Positions 12,562-23,759 are shown, numbered from the stretch's first letter. The stretch: 64,000 nt of DNA from Massospora cicadina (GCA_022478985.1 JAKSZP010009199.1:248001-312000), one strand, 5' to 3'. Notes: generated by a model not told the origin, from the sequence alone. A program made the numbers and translations.

Positions 12562-13585
12562 TGCCATAACTCCATGACATAATTGAGAGCATGGATTGTA
12601 AGGATAAATCTGGGCGTCAGGAGGCTAAAATAATAAAGTTAGCAGGCCTCCTTGCCCTTTAGCATACCCTGGACAAACGCTGGGTACAGGCGAGATATTC
12701 CCAGGTTGGTCCTGGGAATTTGCATGATGCTCAGCCTGGCGTTACAGCACAAGCTTTAAAACGCACTTTGCTACGTTATAAATCCCAACAGTTCATTATG
12801 GTTGCTCGAAGAACAGGGTTCAAAAACCTGGTTCAATTATAACACTTAAAAAATGGGATGAGTCCAGCTAAAATCCATAACTTAAGTTTGGTCAATTTTG
12901 AGTTACAGTACCCTGGACTGGACAATGGAAGCATGCGCCTATTGGTTTGCGTAGGTTAGCACCACTTCTGAAGTTTGATGACTTGCCCTTCATTTTTTAA
13001 GTATGTTTCTGTGAGACAAACTTTCCTCGTTGGTTGACTTCCTTAATAAAATTCCTTCTAAGGTTACGTTTTTATGGTCCCTTGGGCGAACCTGTTTGCG
13101 GACCTCATCAAGGAGATCTCCAACAACATCAGCAATTTTATCTTAGTAAATTAACTACACTATCTATGCACCTCTAGGCCGCCATGGTCCCATCCAGATT
13201 GAGGCACCCAATTACCCTGGCATCAATCTCCACTTGGTTATGGACTCCCCTTTGAAGTCTAACCAAGTTTTGTTGTTTTTTTTGTTGTCTACTAGTATAC
13301 TCTGCATTTTACACCCTTTCCCTTAGTTCCTTTTGCTCCGGCACCCTCCATGGTAACCTGTTTCCTATCTTGCTAACAGCTAGTTCCCTGTCAGTGTGGC
13401 TGTGCATCCCGCACCACCTCTCTGGGAACAAGAGAGTTCTTTACACTCTCTTGACAAATGTGCTGAATTTCCATTGAGGCATCTTTTTCACTGTTTCCAT
13501 TGTGCACCCAGAAGGTTTACTATCAATAAGATTATCTTCCACAGTGTGATCAATTAGGTGCAGGTTTTATTGAGTGTTGGCTGAG
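12562..13585 (+). repeat. 3' LTR of family B
   Basis: It begins TGCCATAACTCCATGACATA, preceded by the purine-rich AAAAGACTGAGAGGATAA, a good polypurine tract. It aligns with 7445-8395. Its U3 holds a 91-codon segment (12570-12842) with one internal TAG, in the same frame as the end of pol. The right edge is placed just before the foreign primer-binding site at 13586 and is approximate. Confidence 0.65.
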
Positions 13586-13604
13586 CCCCCTGTAGTGAGC
13601 ACCA
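13586..13604 (-). promoter_or_regulatory. Primer-binding site of a lost minus-strand gypsy element
   Basis: On the minus strand this reads TGGTGCTCACTACAGGGGG, identical to the sites of M1, M2 and P3. The plus-strand base order CACCAGTT-TG at 13608 suits an LTR edge right next to it (CA on the minus strand). Little internal sequence survives, so this is a truncated relic. Confidence 0.6.
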
Positions 13605-13607
13605 GTT

Positions 13608-13700
13608 TGTTGGGCTTCCATTTTTGTGTCTTAAATGGTGCTATTCCCAAGAAGCCCAGTCAATACTTGAAAAGTTTCAAGACACATGAAAATTATATTA
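13608..13700 (-). repeat. LTR edge of the lost element next to the 13.6-kb primer-binding site
   Basis: By position this should be the end of the 5' LTR of the minus-strand relic. I find no second copy in the window, so its length is unknown and only the inner edge is supported. Confidence 0.35.
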
Positions 13701-14816
13701 TTTTTTAGAGTGCCAAGTCACTCTTAGGTACTGTCAGCTAAAGTATCCATCCTATGGTAAGTAGGGTGAAAAGTTTTATTTGAGCCAAGGGTCAAAAAAG
13801 GTATAGTTTTAAAGGCATAACTATACTATTATAGATTAGGTTTTTCATATGTTAATATAACAAATAAACCCTATAAGGAAATGGATTAATAAGATTAATG
13901 GAGGGGGAATCCAGATTGTAGGCTCTTTGTCAGGCGATGCATCCAGCTTTTACAATGCCTTTGTAGCATATTTTAAAGAAAAAAGGTATGTTGATTGCAC
14001 AAAGTCAGATGAAATTTGGTATCATTTAGGTAGCTTATTGGGCAGATTCTTGATTCTTACCCTTTTGTGAGTATATCTTAATTTACTGCCTCATTTACCA
14101 AGTATAATGGTCACCTGACATTTCAATAGTCCTTAATTTTGATTAAATAGGGCTTATCTTAGAGTAATTTGGGCTTTAATTGGTCTGTTTTAATTTCTAA
14201 GCATTGACTAGATCATTATTATATCCATTTATTCATATGGTTTATCAATGTGACTTCTTTAACATTTTCCTTGGGTCTAGGTTTAAATTCTATTGAGGAA
14301 GTCAATTAATTGCTATTCTTCTTCATGTCCTATATCCTGATAACTGACAACAATATGAGATTTCAGAATGTTTTTCAAGGCACTATAAATGAAAAAATGA
14401 TAGCTACTGGTAATAACCAAAATCAATTATAGCCATCAATGACAACTGAGTTTATTTAATGGCTGCTGCTGATGACCAAAATCAGGCATAGTAACTAAAT
14501 ATGATCAGATTAATTTGATATTAGATAATGACCATATCATTTTAATAGTCAATTAAGATGAGCATAAATTGAATCTTATAACAAACATTGTCCAAATTTT
14601 AGTCTACTAACAGATCTTTACTTAATTAATTACTTAGAATTAACCAATGGCACCAAAATAAGCTAAAACTTTACTAGATTCACGTAAATTACAAGAAAAG
14701 CTATATTAATAGTAAATAAACCATGAGCACCACATTATAAATAATTAAAACCAAAGATAAAAAGCAGAATCAGGGATTTAGTACCTATTGACCCTAAGAT
14801 CAAGAAATCCCAGAAC
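13701..14816. other. AT-rich spacer, no gene seen
   Basis: Low-complexity AT-rich DNA with dense stops in all frames. I see no domain motif, no tRNA and no repeat shared with other parts of the window. Confidence 0.5.
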
Positions 14817-14990
14817 AAGATACTGAGATGTGTAAAATTGGTTGGCCTGGAAAATTAATTCCTGCTTCCACTCTTGTACAGGTCTTGTTTAAACATGTTC
14901 AAAACTTTGTACTGGCTATAAAAAAATCTTGGTGTGATATATTTGTCTTAAGGTTGACCCACCTCAATTACTTAAAAGATACTGAGATGT
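14817..14990. repeat. 15-bp target-site duplication around SINE copy 1
   Basis: AAGATACTGAGATGT occurs at both ends (14817-14831 and 14976-14990) without mismatch and fixes both ends of the inserted unit. Confidence 0.8.
14832..14975 (+). mobile_element. tRNA-derived SINE, copy 1 (decayed)
   Basis: It is flanked by a perfect 15-bp direct repeat, AAGATACTGAGATGT, at 14817-14831 and 14976-14990. This is a classical LINE-type target duplication. The body aligns in order with copy 2 (24844-24982, minus strand): a GC-richer head, a T/A middle, then the block GGTGTGATATATTTGTC and GACCCACCTCA near the 3' end. The promoter boxes are more eroded here than in copy 2: the box B position reads ATGTTCAAAACTT. 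It has no coding capacity and depends on a LINE for movement. Confidence 0.75.
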
Positions 14991-15999
14991 AACTGAAAGT
15001 TAATATTTTTTCTATAGCCTTGTTATTTAAATACATAATTCCACACTTTTACCATAAATATTACTTTTATATCTTTCAATGAATAGAATACTATATTGCA
15101 GAACTTACTTTTGGTTTTTAGTTTATCTTATTTTCATGTTGATAACATTTATTAACTTGTGGAAGAGTTACCGTCATAGGTTCATGTAGTTATCTAAAAT
15201 TCAAGTTGAGGCTGTTATAGTCATGGTCTATTTTTAGAGATTTCATTGTCAATGTTAATCCAAGTTTCACGCTAGGTTGAACGCTCTTGGATCATGAGTA
15301 AAACTTTGAAAAATGTAATTATAACATACAAATTGCCCGAAGTTTCACCCTGTGAACAACTAATATTATATTGACTCTGGACCAGATCATAACATCAACA
15401 TTATATGAGAAAAATGGACAGAACCATGATAATGACCTTGCTAGAAGCAAGGGGTGTTCACAAGGGTTGTAATTTCCGTGTAAACCTCCTCTTATTCCTT
15501 GTTGGTTGCGCATGGTAGAAAGCTCCTTGATAAATTCTTTATGAGGTGCTATGCGCCAGAGAAAAAGAGGCCCTCATCCTGGACACTCTCTTCTTTTTAG
15601 CTGGACCCAGGAGAACAAAAGGATAATGTCATGGTATTTTATTTCTTAGTAAGACGTTTTGTAACTTTACTAAATTATTTACCATATATTATAATCCAAA
15701 TTCAAAAAAACTTTGGGTGAATTTGCAAGTGGTTTTAAGGATCTAGGACCAGGTCCCCATTGATAGTATAAATATCAATATACCGCTATTTTCTTTCTTA
15801 GCTAATCAGAGTATCTTTATAAAATTTACCATCCTGACATTACATGTATAGTTTTCTAGGTCACTTTTGTTTTTCATGGAAAATTCTTATGTTTAGCCCC
15901 TTTAGTGATGATCCTTAATAAAACAGGTTCAACTTGGGAAGAATTGGGAGCTAGAGTATCTAAGCAATCAGTTTCTAATTGTGTTAAATTCCTTATAAA
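14991..15999. other. AT-rich spacer before the old element P4
   Basis: No supported gene. A minus-strand frame at 15319-15513 shows no motif. The 5' LTR of P4 would be expected about here, but I find no second copy to confirm it. Confidence 0.4.
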
Positions 16000-16009
16000 A
16001 TTTTTTATG

Positions 16010-17540
16010 ATTTCAAGTCTTCAATAGAAGAACATAAACTTGCCAACATATATAAGAATTTGGATGAAGCTAAGGTCCACTGCAACAAGATAAAAGCTGA
16101 GTTACGCAAGGTAATTGGCAAATCTCATCTTCTATTTGATCTAAATAAGATTAAGAAGGACCTATTTAATTGCGGCAAGGATATAAAAGTGGGTAACACA
16201 ATCTTTTAAACCTAAAAAAAAATTATATCTCAGTATATTATTGATAATCTTGAAGTGAATATTAAAGTTAAATAATTAAAAAAGATGCACTGAAGTCTTG
16301 AATAAATTCTACTAGAAGCTTCCCTAAAAAAGTTAAAAAGTTGTAGAAGCTTGGTTGTATCTACATAAACCAAGCAGATTGAGGTGCACTCAAAATTGGA
16401 TCAGTTTATTATTTTAGATAAAAGTTAAGGGTACTAATGCACCTGTTGTAGATACCCTTCTAAGAGCAGAAACCATTAATTTAAAATTTACTACAAGAAA
16501 TAGTAGAAATAAAGAATTCAGAATTTCATCATCCCTTTAAGTTTGTGAGTCCAAAATAAAGGTTTCAAAAAGTCGCTAAGAAGTAAAGCACACTCTTGCA
16601 TGCTTAAGTTACATGGCTCAAGAAGTAGAACTGGCACACTGGATGATTTTCATACATGAATTGACATGAAGGTAGCCGTTATTATGGAGTTTGGATCCAA
16701 AAATAAATTATTAAAAAATCATGCCTTTATGCACATTAGCTTGCGCCAACTTGGTTTAATTAATGCTTTTTCTGGAAGTTTCATTTGGAAGCTCAGACCT
16801 TCATGAAGTCAAAGGTGCTCGCCTTGTTTGATATGTTAGACGCCTTAATAGATAGGCTAAATCACAGTACTCAACATGAATTGCATATGCATTCTAAGAA
16901 ACGCATCTTAGGAATGGCTCTTGGCATTAAGGAAGTTTTATATGACGTAGATGGCTTATATATGCCGATTTCACTAGGTTTGCCTCCTATAAACCCAATA
17001 CTCTAGTTGTTGAGAAAATAAAGCCTGACTCATACGCCCAAAATAAAAGCAGAGCTAGCAAGAAGTTTGGTCTCAAGGAAAGTGAGAAGAAAATGGTTGT
17101 AGATGATCAGGGAAGAGTCCTGTGGAGTAAGAAAAAGTACCTCTACTGCCAACAAATTTCCAAACCTTATATGACACTACAGCAAATATATCTCAATTGT
17201 TTAAAATTCCACTCAAAATGAAGCTGAAAGGATTCAAAAATATATGGTTTGATATACTGTGTGCTCCTGATGCGATTGTTTGTATTTACCTTAATGCTAA
17301 ATATGTCAAATAAAGACAAATTCCCAAAGATACTTACCTCAGTCAAATTTTAGAAAGCCCATGATTGTAGACACCACCAGCTACTTTAATTAGCTACTTG
17401 CCTTGTTAATAGAGCTAATTCGGGATAATCATGACCTGATTGAAGTCAAGAAGAAGTACCATATGACTGAATACAAGCTCAAAGTGACCTCTCATCTGAA
17501 AAAGCTTGTCCCTACCTACCAGCTTTGGAGAAAGAATTAT
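16010..17540 (+). pseudogene. P4 gag remnant
   Basis: From 16010 a charged, helix-prone frame is readable (S-S-I-E-E-H-K-L-A-N-I-Y-K-N-L-D-E-A-K-V, then N-K-I-K-A-E-L-R-K-V), like the coiled-coil N-terminal part of Gag in P3 and M2. The segment 16785-17006 holds another open stretch of 73 codons without a known motif. Then follows a basic region (S-R-A-S-K-K-F-G-L-K-E-S-E-K-K) near 17050. Stops and shifts are frequent. The assignment rests on position before the protease and on composition. Confidence 0.45.
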
Positions 17541-17658
17541 TAGGGTGTAAGTAATGATACATAAGGTTCAATCTATGGCCATCCTTGATACTGGATCACC
17601 AATTAACATTAAATCTTCATGACAAATGAAGACTATTCAAGTTTGCACCTGATCTTAT
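17541..17658 (+). pseudogene. P4 aspartic protease, 5' part
   Basis: The frame reads M-A-I-L-D-T-G-S-P-I-N-I at 17574-17610, the aspartic protease active site, as in P3 (F-L-D-T-G-S-P-V-N-V). It is interrupted at 17658, within the target duplication of M1, and the rest of the domain is at 24176-24360. Confidence 0.75.
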
Positions 17659-18070
17659 TGTCGGTGCTACAGTTCTTTGGACTGGCACTGAGGTTTGTAG
17701 GTGGCTCAAAGCTGGAAATTTGGAAAGAGCACTGAGAAGGAACTGGGAAAAATGGGTTAGAATACTGAATAATTTATTAAGCTAAAAGACTTTGATATTT
17801 ATAGGGTGCGTTATGACTCAGTTCCTTCAGTATTGTTGGCGCCTCATCCATTCAGGATTTACTGATCTTCCAGAATGGCCTCTTCATGGGCATCCTCAAT
17901 GAATAGCATTGCTCACCTGGCTGAGAAGGTGGAAACACCGCCCCATGTGACTCAGGAATAGGGGAGGAGAATCCTGAAATAGATTTAGCTCAGGTAGGTT
18001 CAACGCTGATTCAGCATGGCCTGATTTGGAAGGAGGGAATTTGATTCAATCTTTATCTCGAATTATGACA
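17659..18070 (-). repeat. 3' LTR of M1
   Basis: It aligns end to end with 23760-24172, with mostly point differences. On the minus strand it starts TGTCATAATTCGAG and ends with CACCGACA. A TATAAATATC stretch near 17805 corresponds to the TATAGATATC of the 5' copy. Confidence 0.9.
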
Positions 18071-18089
18071 ATTCCCCTCAAGATTCTGT

Positions 18090-19140
18090 TGGAGGGGGAA
18101 TACAGTTGTAGGAACTGACCATGCACCCAATTTACTACAGTCCCTTGGTTGACATCAGCAATGGAGTACTTGGACTTCACTCTATGAATGACTTTATAAG
18201 GCCTGACCAAAGTACGTCTAGCTTGTTCTATCAGCCTCCAGGTCGATGGTGATAAAAGAGAATGAGGTCATCTAATTGAAAATCTGGTAAGGAGGGTCAT
18301 CTGAGATTAGTTTGGGATGTCTCTCTTCCAGTGGTGGTGATAATACCCTGAGTGGCTTGGGCTTGAAGCCAGACAATTTCATTGGCTAGAGCTCTCATAG
18401 TTAATTCAGAGTTCTCAGGAGTGGAGGCTCCAAGCAGTGGCTGGACGCTACTTGGTAGCTGAGATGCCCGCCCATATAGGGCTTCAAATGGCATCTTGAT
18501 GACTTAGTGATAGCTCACCCTGTAGGCAAGCAAGGCGCTGGGCAGAAAATGGTTCCAATGGGCAGGATCTGAGGCAGCCAACTTCTGTAGGATGGAAATA
18601 AGAGTCCCATTAGCACGTTCTATGGCCCCATTAGTAGATGGGTGGTAGGGGGCAGCGAAACTCTGTGTAGTGCCAAATAATGAAGTTAGTTCTTGTACTA
18701 CCTGGGATGTGAAGTTTAATCCATTGTCTGAAAGTAAGGTCTGGGGGCATCCGTGTTGGGTGAAAACAGAACAACAAGAAAAAGAGCGGTAGCCTTGGCA
18801 GTGGCAGCAGGGATCGAGATTGCCTTGACCCACTTAGTTAGGTGGTCTACAGCTATGATAATATACTTGTGGCCATGCAATCCTATGGGAAGGGGACCCA
18901 CCACGTCAGTGCTAATGACAATGAAGGGCTTGGTCAGGGCAACGACTGAGTGCTGGAATTGAGGGTTGGCTCAATCATGGGATTGGCAGGTCATACAGGC
19001 TTCTAAAACCTCTTGATGGTTTCTACTATGCGGTCCCAGTAGCATTGTGACTTCAGCCATTAGTGAGTCTTCTTAACTACCCCATGTCCCACAGTAGAAT
19101 GGCTTTCCAGGATGACATCAGTTCGAGAGGAGGGGCGGAT
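18090..19140 (-). pseudogene. M1 integrase
   Basis: Read on the minus strand from about 19120 down. A Cys/His region near 18960-19110 is followed by the core. M-V-G-P-L-P-I-G lies at 18885-18904, A-V-D-H-L-T-K-W-V-K near 18835, L-S-D-N-G-L-N-F-T-S near 18720 (second Asp) and S-T-N-G-A-I-E-R-A-N-G near 18620 (Glu of the triad). F-E-A-L-Y-G-R-A follows at 18470-18494. Two frames overlap because of a shift near 18750. The protein would insert the cDNA; it is now broken. Confidence 0.85.
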
Positions 19141-19200
19141 ATAGGGGAGCCACTTCTTGTTGACTTTCTTGTAGAGTAGTCCATCCTTGATTTTCGTGTC

Positions 19201-20560
19201 TCAAGTCATTTGGCGGAGTTTAGCCTGAACCTTGGGAGTTTCCAATTCACATTGTTCAGGATGTCCTATAAGGTCATAGAGCCAATCTTCCTCAGGGGTC
19301 AAGGCTGCTAACACCGGCATCTGAGAGAGGCCATCAGCGCTCTGGTGAATCACTCCTGCCCAATGGACAATGGTGAAATCATAGCCTTGCAGTCTTAGAG
19401 CCCACCTGGCTAGCCAACCATCAAGGTCCTTCATTTGTTGAAGCCACTGGAGCGAGGAGTGGTCTGTAATGATAGTAAAATGAGTGCCATAGAGGTAAGG
19501 CCAAAAATGTTTGATGGCTAATAGGACAGCTAGACACACTCTCTCAGTGACGCTGTAGTTCCGCTCATCCTTACTTAGCGTCTTACTAAAACAAGCCACG
19601 GGGTGGTCAACCTGGTACTCATCATGTTGAGCCAGGATAGCCCCAACGGTGATGTCACTCATATCCGTGAACAACAAGAAGGGTTGGTCAAAGAGAGGGT
19701 GAACTAGAACAGGTTTAGTACATAGAGCCATGCGTAAAGCGTTAAAAGCCTGTTCCTGCTCAGGCCGCCACTCAAATGGTACATTATTTGCAGGAGATAG
19801 AACAGCGGCTCAGCTATGTCAGAGAACCATGGGAAAAACTGACAGTAATAGCCCACCATGCCAAGAAAGACTTAAATTTCTCGTAAGCTTTGGGGCGTGA
19901 CATCTTTTCTATGGCGTCAACTTTGTTGAGAATAGGTTGGATGCCACGCTTGGAGACATGGTGTCCTAGAAACTCTAGCTCAGGCTGGAAGAAAGAGCAC
20001 TTTGAGAGCTTGATCTTGATGGAGGCCTTCCTGAGCCGTTTGAAAACTTCCTTGAGATGCTCCACATGTCCATTAAAGGTTTGAAAAAATGGTAATGTCT
20101 TCCAGGTAGATGAGGACGCATGAGAGCTTCAAGTTCCCAAGGATCTCATCCATTGCAAGCTGGAAAGTGTCTGGGACGTTACAGAGGCCTTGGGGCATCC
20201 GGGTGGGCTCAAATAGCCCCTCATTGGCGATTAGAGCGCACTTGGCTCAGTCTTTGGGGGCGAGCTCGACCTGCCAATATCCACTGGTGAGGTCCATGGC
20301 CGAAAAGTACTGGGAACCAGCAAGTAGATGGAGAGAGTCATCAATCCAGGGCAGGGGATAACTGTCTTTCTTGGTGATGGAGTTAAGTTGTTGATAATCC
20401 ATCACCACCCAATGCTTGCTGTCTTTCTTTCAGACCAGCAGGAGATGGGGGCCCAAGGACTACGTGATGGGACTAGGAGCCCAGCGTCGAGTAGCTGTTT
20501 AAGTTCCACCATCACCTGGGCCTCTTCAATCTTGCTCTTTCAGTAAGGCTGGGACCAAAA
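19201..20560 (-). pseudogene. M1 reverse transcriptase and RNase H
   Basis: RT lies at 19814-20560: D-S-Y-P-L-P-W-I-D-D, then F-S-A-M-D-L-T-S-G-Y-W-Q (first catalytic Asp intact), M-P-Q-G-L-C-N, and C-V-L-I-Y-L-E-D-I-T-I-F at 20092-20127. The usual Y-x-D-D box is therefore Y-L-E-D, with the first Asp replaced by Glu. RNase H is the long frame 19201-19731: L-L-F-T-D-M-S-D, Y-S-V-T-E-R-V-C-L-A, then I-I-T-D-H-S-S-L-Q-W-L and H-Q-S-A-D-G-L-S, with active-site acidic residues visible. The best comparison in the window is P3 (45439-46581). Confidence 0.88.
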
Positions 20561-20675
20561 GAGGGAACATCCCCAGTTTCTACATGGTGGAGGACTCCGC
20601 TCATTCTTCTGAAATCATAAGTTGAGGTTAAAAATAAGTCCTAGTATTCTCCAACAGCTCCTGGACCTTATGTCG

Positions 20676-21560
20676 CTACTCGTCAGAGAGGTTCTTCCCA
20701 ATATTAGCATCAACCAGACTAACCAAGGGTGGCGACTCCAAGCCAAAATCCCTCAAGTCCCCGAAGCTCTGGATGTCAGTAACAGCCCCTATTGGTAATA
20801 GGCGGACATAAGCGGCGGGACTGTTTTGACATACAACTTTGGGTTTGACGATCAGGTTGGCTAGCAACACAGATATAGATCTGGCATATGCTGGATCAAG
20901 GATCCCGGGGCAGGTCAGCACTTCTTTAGGAGATGGGTTGTCTAAGCCTCACATTTCCAATAGGTATCCTGAGGGAATGTTGACATGGACCCAAGTGTCG
21001 ATGATGACTTGGGACTTTGGGGGTACAATAGTCGCCCAGGATAAATAGATTGGCATTCCTTCCTGTCCGTCAACAGCAGGAGGGGTTAGTTGGACTTGAG
21101 AGCCCCTGATGTGATACTCAAACCAATCAATTCGGCCTTCATTCTCCAGTAGACAGGCTTGTACTCTGACCTCCGCCTTAGAGTCATGAGTGGTTTCAAA
21201 AACCAGAGGGACTCAATGTCCTAGAAAAAAGAGGAAACTACCATCGTAATGGAGTACCACCAAATATTCTCAAAGGAACTGAGTCCCAAGAAGCAGGTCA
21301 TAACTGGGGTTGTCTAGCACAACCGCAAGGGTGTTCACAGCAAGTTTTCCAAACCGCAATGGCAAGGAGTAATAAGCTTCAATAGATCAGGTACATTGCG
21401 GGCCCGCCGTGCCATATTCCATGTAGTGGGGCAGGTCTGGAGCAATCTTTACCAGTTTCATCAACTTTGAGGATATGACGTTCACAGGGGAGCCACTATC
21501 AACTATGGCGAAAACCAGAATCTTGTGAACCCGGATGGCGACTCAGGTAACTAAGCTTCC
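20676..21560 (-). pseudogene. M1 protease and linker to RT
   Basis: I-V-D-S-G-S-P-V-N-V-I-S-S near 21480-21515 is the aspartic protease active site (D-S-G form). Downstream, Y-D-L-L-L-G-T-Q-F-L near 21290 matches Y-D-M-L-I-G-T-Q-F-I of P3. The linker frame 20676-20921 has G-I-L-D-P-A-Y-A-R-S-I-S-V-L-L-A-N-L, parallel to G-V-L-D-P-A-Y-Q-R-P-I-N-L-L-L-G-N-L in P3. Stops are present. It would process the Gag-Pol precursor. Confidence 0.8.
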
Positions 21561-23699
21561 AAATTGGGGCGGCAATGTGAGGAACATGGGAAAATCATCA
21601 GAAGAAGAGTAAGCAGTATCAACATCTTTATTGCCATCAGATACTGAAGCTACTTCTTCTGGTATGACGGCTTCTGTTTCATCCACAGAGGATACTTGAG
21701 ACTGGGTAAGGATGTCAGCATGAAGTGCCTCGTCCTTCATGCTGACAGCCCTTTTCCCACCTCCTCGGCAAGTTGTTTCCAAAAGACCTGGGCAGTATAT
21801 CTGAAGCCATTACAATAGGTGCATCAAGGGATGTGGATTCTTCTGGTTTTTGACTACATGGACCCTAGGGCGGTTAAAGGGGCCTGTAGACGTAGCCTTA
21901 AAGTGTAGAGTTGAGGCAGGTATCTCGTTGAGGGCTTCCTTGATCTCCTGAATACAGGTAAACCCATTTTTCTGCCTGATCATATGCATTTGAATTTCAG
22001 GATAGGATCCTAAGGCAGAAATGACAGCGGTGATAGCGTCAACCTGGGTGATACGATTCATTGTGACCAAAGGTTGTTCTTGGGCGTAGAACTGGTTGGA
22101 AAACTCCATGGGGTTTTCCCCTTTATTCAGTTGGATGCCCATGAACGCTTGCTTTTGGTTGGCCAGAGTTTGACTGCTGCCAAACTCTTGGATCAAGGCT
22201 GTACAGACCTGTTCCCAGGTGTTACACTCTTTCAAATGAGAGGTCATGATTTCCTTGGTGGTGCTGTCCAAGCAGGAGTGGATATGCTTCACCTATTGCC
22301 AATCTGTGGCCTCCTCCATGGAACTCTCATAGGCGTACAGAAAGGAGGCGATACTCTCTCGTCCAGGGGTGAACCTTTCCTTAAGCTAGGGTTAAAGTTA
22401 GCTACAATGGGAGTGGAAAGGGTGTTAACTCCTGGGATGGGTACTGGCACTGAGATCTCAGTTTCCGCATAATCCCAAAGAGCACGCTGATCCAGCCACC
22501 GCCGCAAGCCTTCTAAGTCTTCTTGGATCTAGTCCCAATTTTGGATGAGGGTGGAAGCAGAAGCCTTATTGGCAACCTGCTCCTTTAGGGATTGGATCTC
22601 GGTATTCTGTAGGTTGAGCTGGCTTTTGAGGGTGGTCAACTGGGTTTCAAACCCTCAACAATTTTGTTCAAGCTGGGAGATATGAGCGTCGGTAAGCTTA
22701 GTGAAGGCACTGAGATTATCCATCTCATCTGACAATTCCTTGATAGAGACTCTGGGGTTGAGGGGGACTCCATCTGAATGGAGTTTACACCCCAGCGCCA
22801 CGTTTTGGATTTGATTTCATAGGGCATCCAGGGCTGTTATTACATCCCTTCGCCAGGGGTCTTCAGGTTTGCCTGACGTTGAAGGACCTGGGGCCCATGA
22901 GGCCCGCGGGGTCCTTCGGGTCCAGCTGGCCCTTGATGCCCTTTGGGGCCTTCAGGCTCCCTAGGTCCTTCTGGCCCTGCACTCGTGGAGGGGTAGTCAT
23001 GAGAGGCCAGCTCTTGGTAATGCTGTTGCAGGGACTGTACCAATTCCTTGACTTGGAGGAGATGCTGATTCCAATTTGTCTCAAGTAGATGAGCATTTTG
23101 ACTAAACTGTTTCTCAAGGTAGCTAGAGATTCAGCTGTCTAGCACCACAATTTGATCGCGGATCTCATTAATCAATCATCAGTTTATCAATAATGGCTTT
23201 TCAGTTGTTGTCATGCACAAATGAAGAGGTGGCATCATAGAAGTCAATAATGTAGGAGTGTAAATTTTGTGAGAGTCCTAGTTGCTGAGAGACCTCCTGA
23301 TGGTGTAATCCAACTAGCTGAAGTAGGTGATGGATAGCAGGGGTGGACAGAGTTATGAAGGTAGCAATCAGGCCCCAGGGTAAGTTCCCCAGCTGGCAAT
23401 ATGGTTGAGGCGTAGAGGTCCCACATTGTGGAAGGTATGGAGGAGACACAGGAGTGGCTGGAGTGGGCGCCCACAGAGTAGATGCCATTTATTAGTTGTT
23501 GGATGACATCATTGAGGTTTTTGTACTGGAGTTGGTATTGGCTCCCATTGAGGGAGGGCAGAGAGAGTTGGAAGGTGGCCCAAAATTCTAGTTTCTCAGG
23601 CTACAAGGGCGGCGTTGCATATGGTGAGGTACTAATCCATCAAGGAATGCTTCTAGACTGACCAGTCTTTTGGTCTTCAGGGCTGTTAGTATTTTCCAT
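21561..23699 (-). pseudogene. M1 gag with collagen-like segment
   Basis: The start is the first ATG after the primer-binding site (23699, reading M-E-N-T-N-S). The N-terminal part is 23201-23699. A coiled-coil-like stretch (L-V-Q-S-L-Q-Q-H-Y-Q-E-L) is followed at 22870-22990 by about nine Gly-X-Y triplets, mostly G-P-x, a collagen-like segment. The capsid part is 21810-22292: W-E-Q-V-C-T-A-L-I-Q-E-F-G-S, Q-K-Q-A-F-M-G-I-Q-L and E-F-S-N-Q-F-Y, parallel to the P3 capsid. I see no CCHC knuckle. Frame changes occur near 22300 and 23050. Confidence 0.75.
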
Positions 23700-23736
23700 T
23701 TTTGTGATCGACGTTTTCACTTAGGAAAGCTCAGAG

Positions 23737-23755
23737 CCCCCTGTAGTGAGCACCA
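23737..23755 (-). promoter_or_regulatory. Primer-binding site of M1
   Basis: The minus strand reads TGGTGCTCACTACAGGGGG, four bases after the end of the 5' LTR. The same 19-mer is found at 13586, 36649 and 42458. It should pair with a host tRNA 3' end that reads GAGCACCA. Confidence 0.85.
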
Positions 23756-23759
23756 CTTT

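Larger units (their letters stand above)
7445..13585 (+). mobile_element. Ty3/gypsy element, family B (chromovirus-like), decayed
   Basis: Direct-repeat LTRs (7445 to about 8395 and 12562 to about 13585) flank protease, RT, RNase H, integrase and a chromodomain-like tail in the canonical gypsy order on the plus strand. The two LTRs align over most of their length but are clearly diverged, so the insertion is old or the two ends come from different copies. The left boundary follows the LINE tail by about 35 bases. Right of the 3' LTR lies a primer-binding site of another element in the opposite direction. Confidence 0.75.
16000..17658 (+). mobile_element. Old gypsy element P4, part 1 (gag and start of protease)
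   Basis: This is the first of three pieces of one plus-strand element. The protease begins at 17560 and is cut at 17658 by the LTR of M1. It resumes at 24173 with sequence that matches the next protein block of P3. The element is far more eroded and AT-rich than M1 and M2, which sit inside it, as expected from age. Confidence 0.7.

Noticed and set aside
13586..13604. A tRNA gene at the GAGCACCA words.
   Set aside because: The 19-mer is shared by four elements next to LTR ends, and no cloverleaf forms around it. It is a primer-binding site.
15319..15513. Minus-strand frame of 64 codons in AT-rich DNA.
   Set aside because: No motif, no similarity to other parts of the window, and the length is expected by chance.
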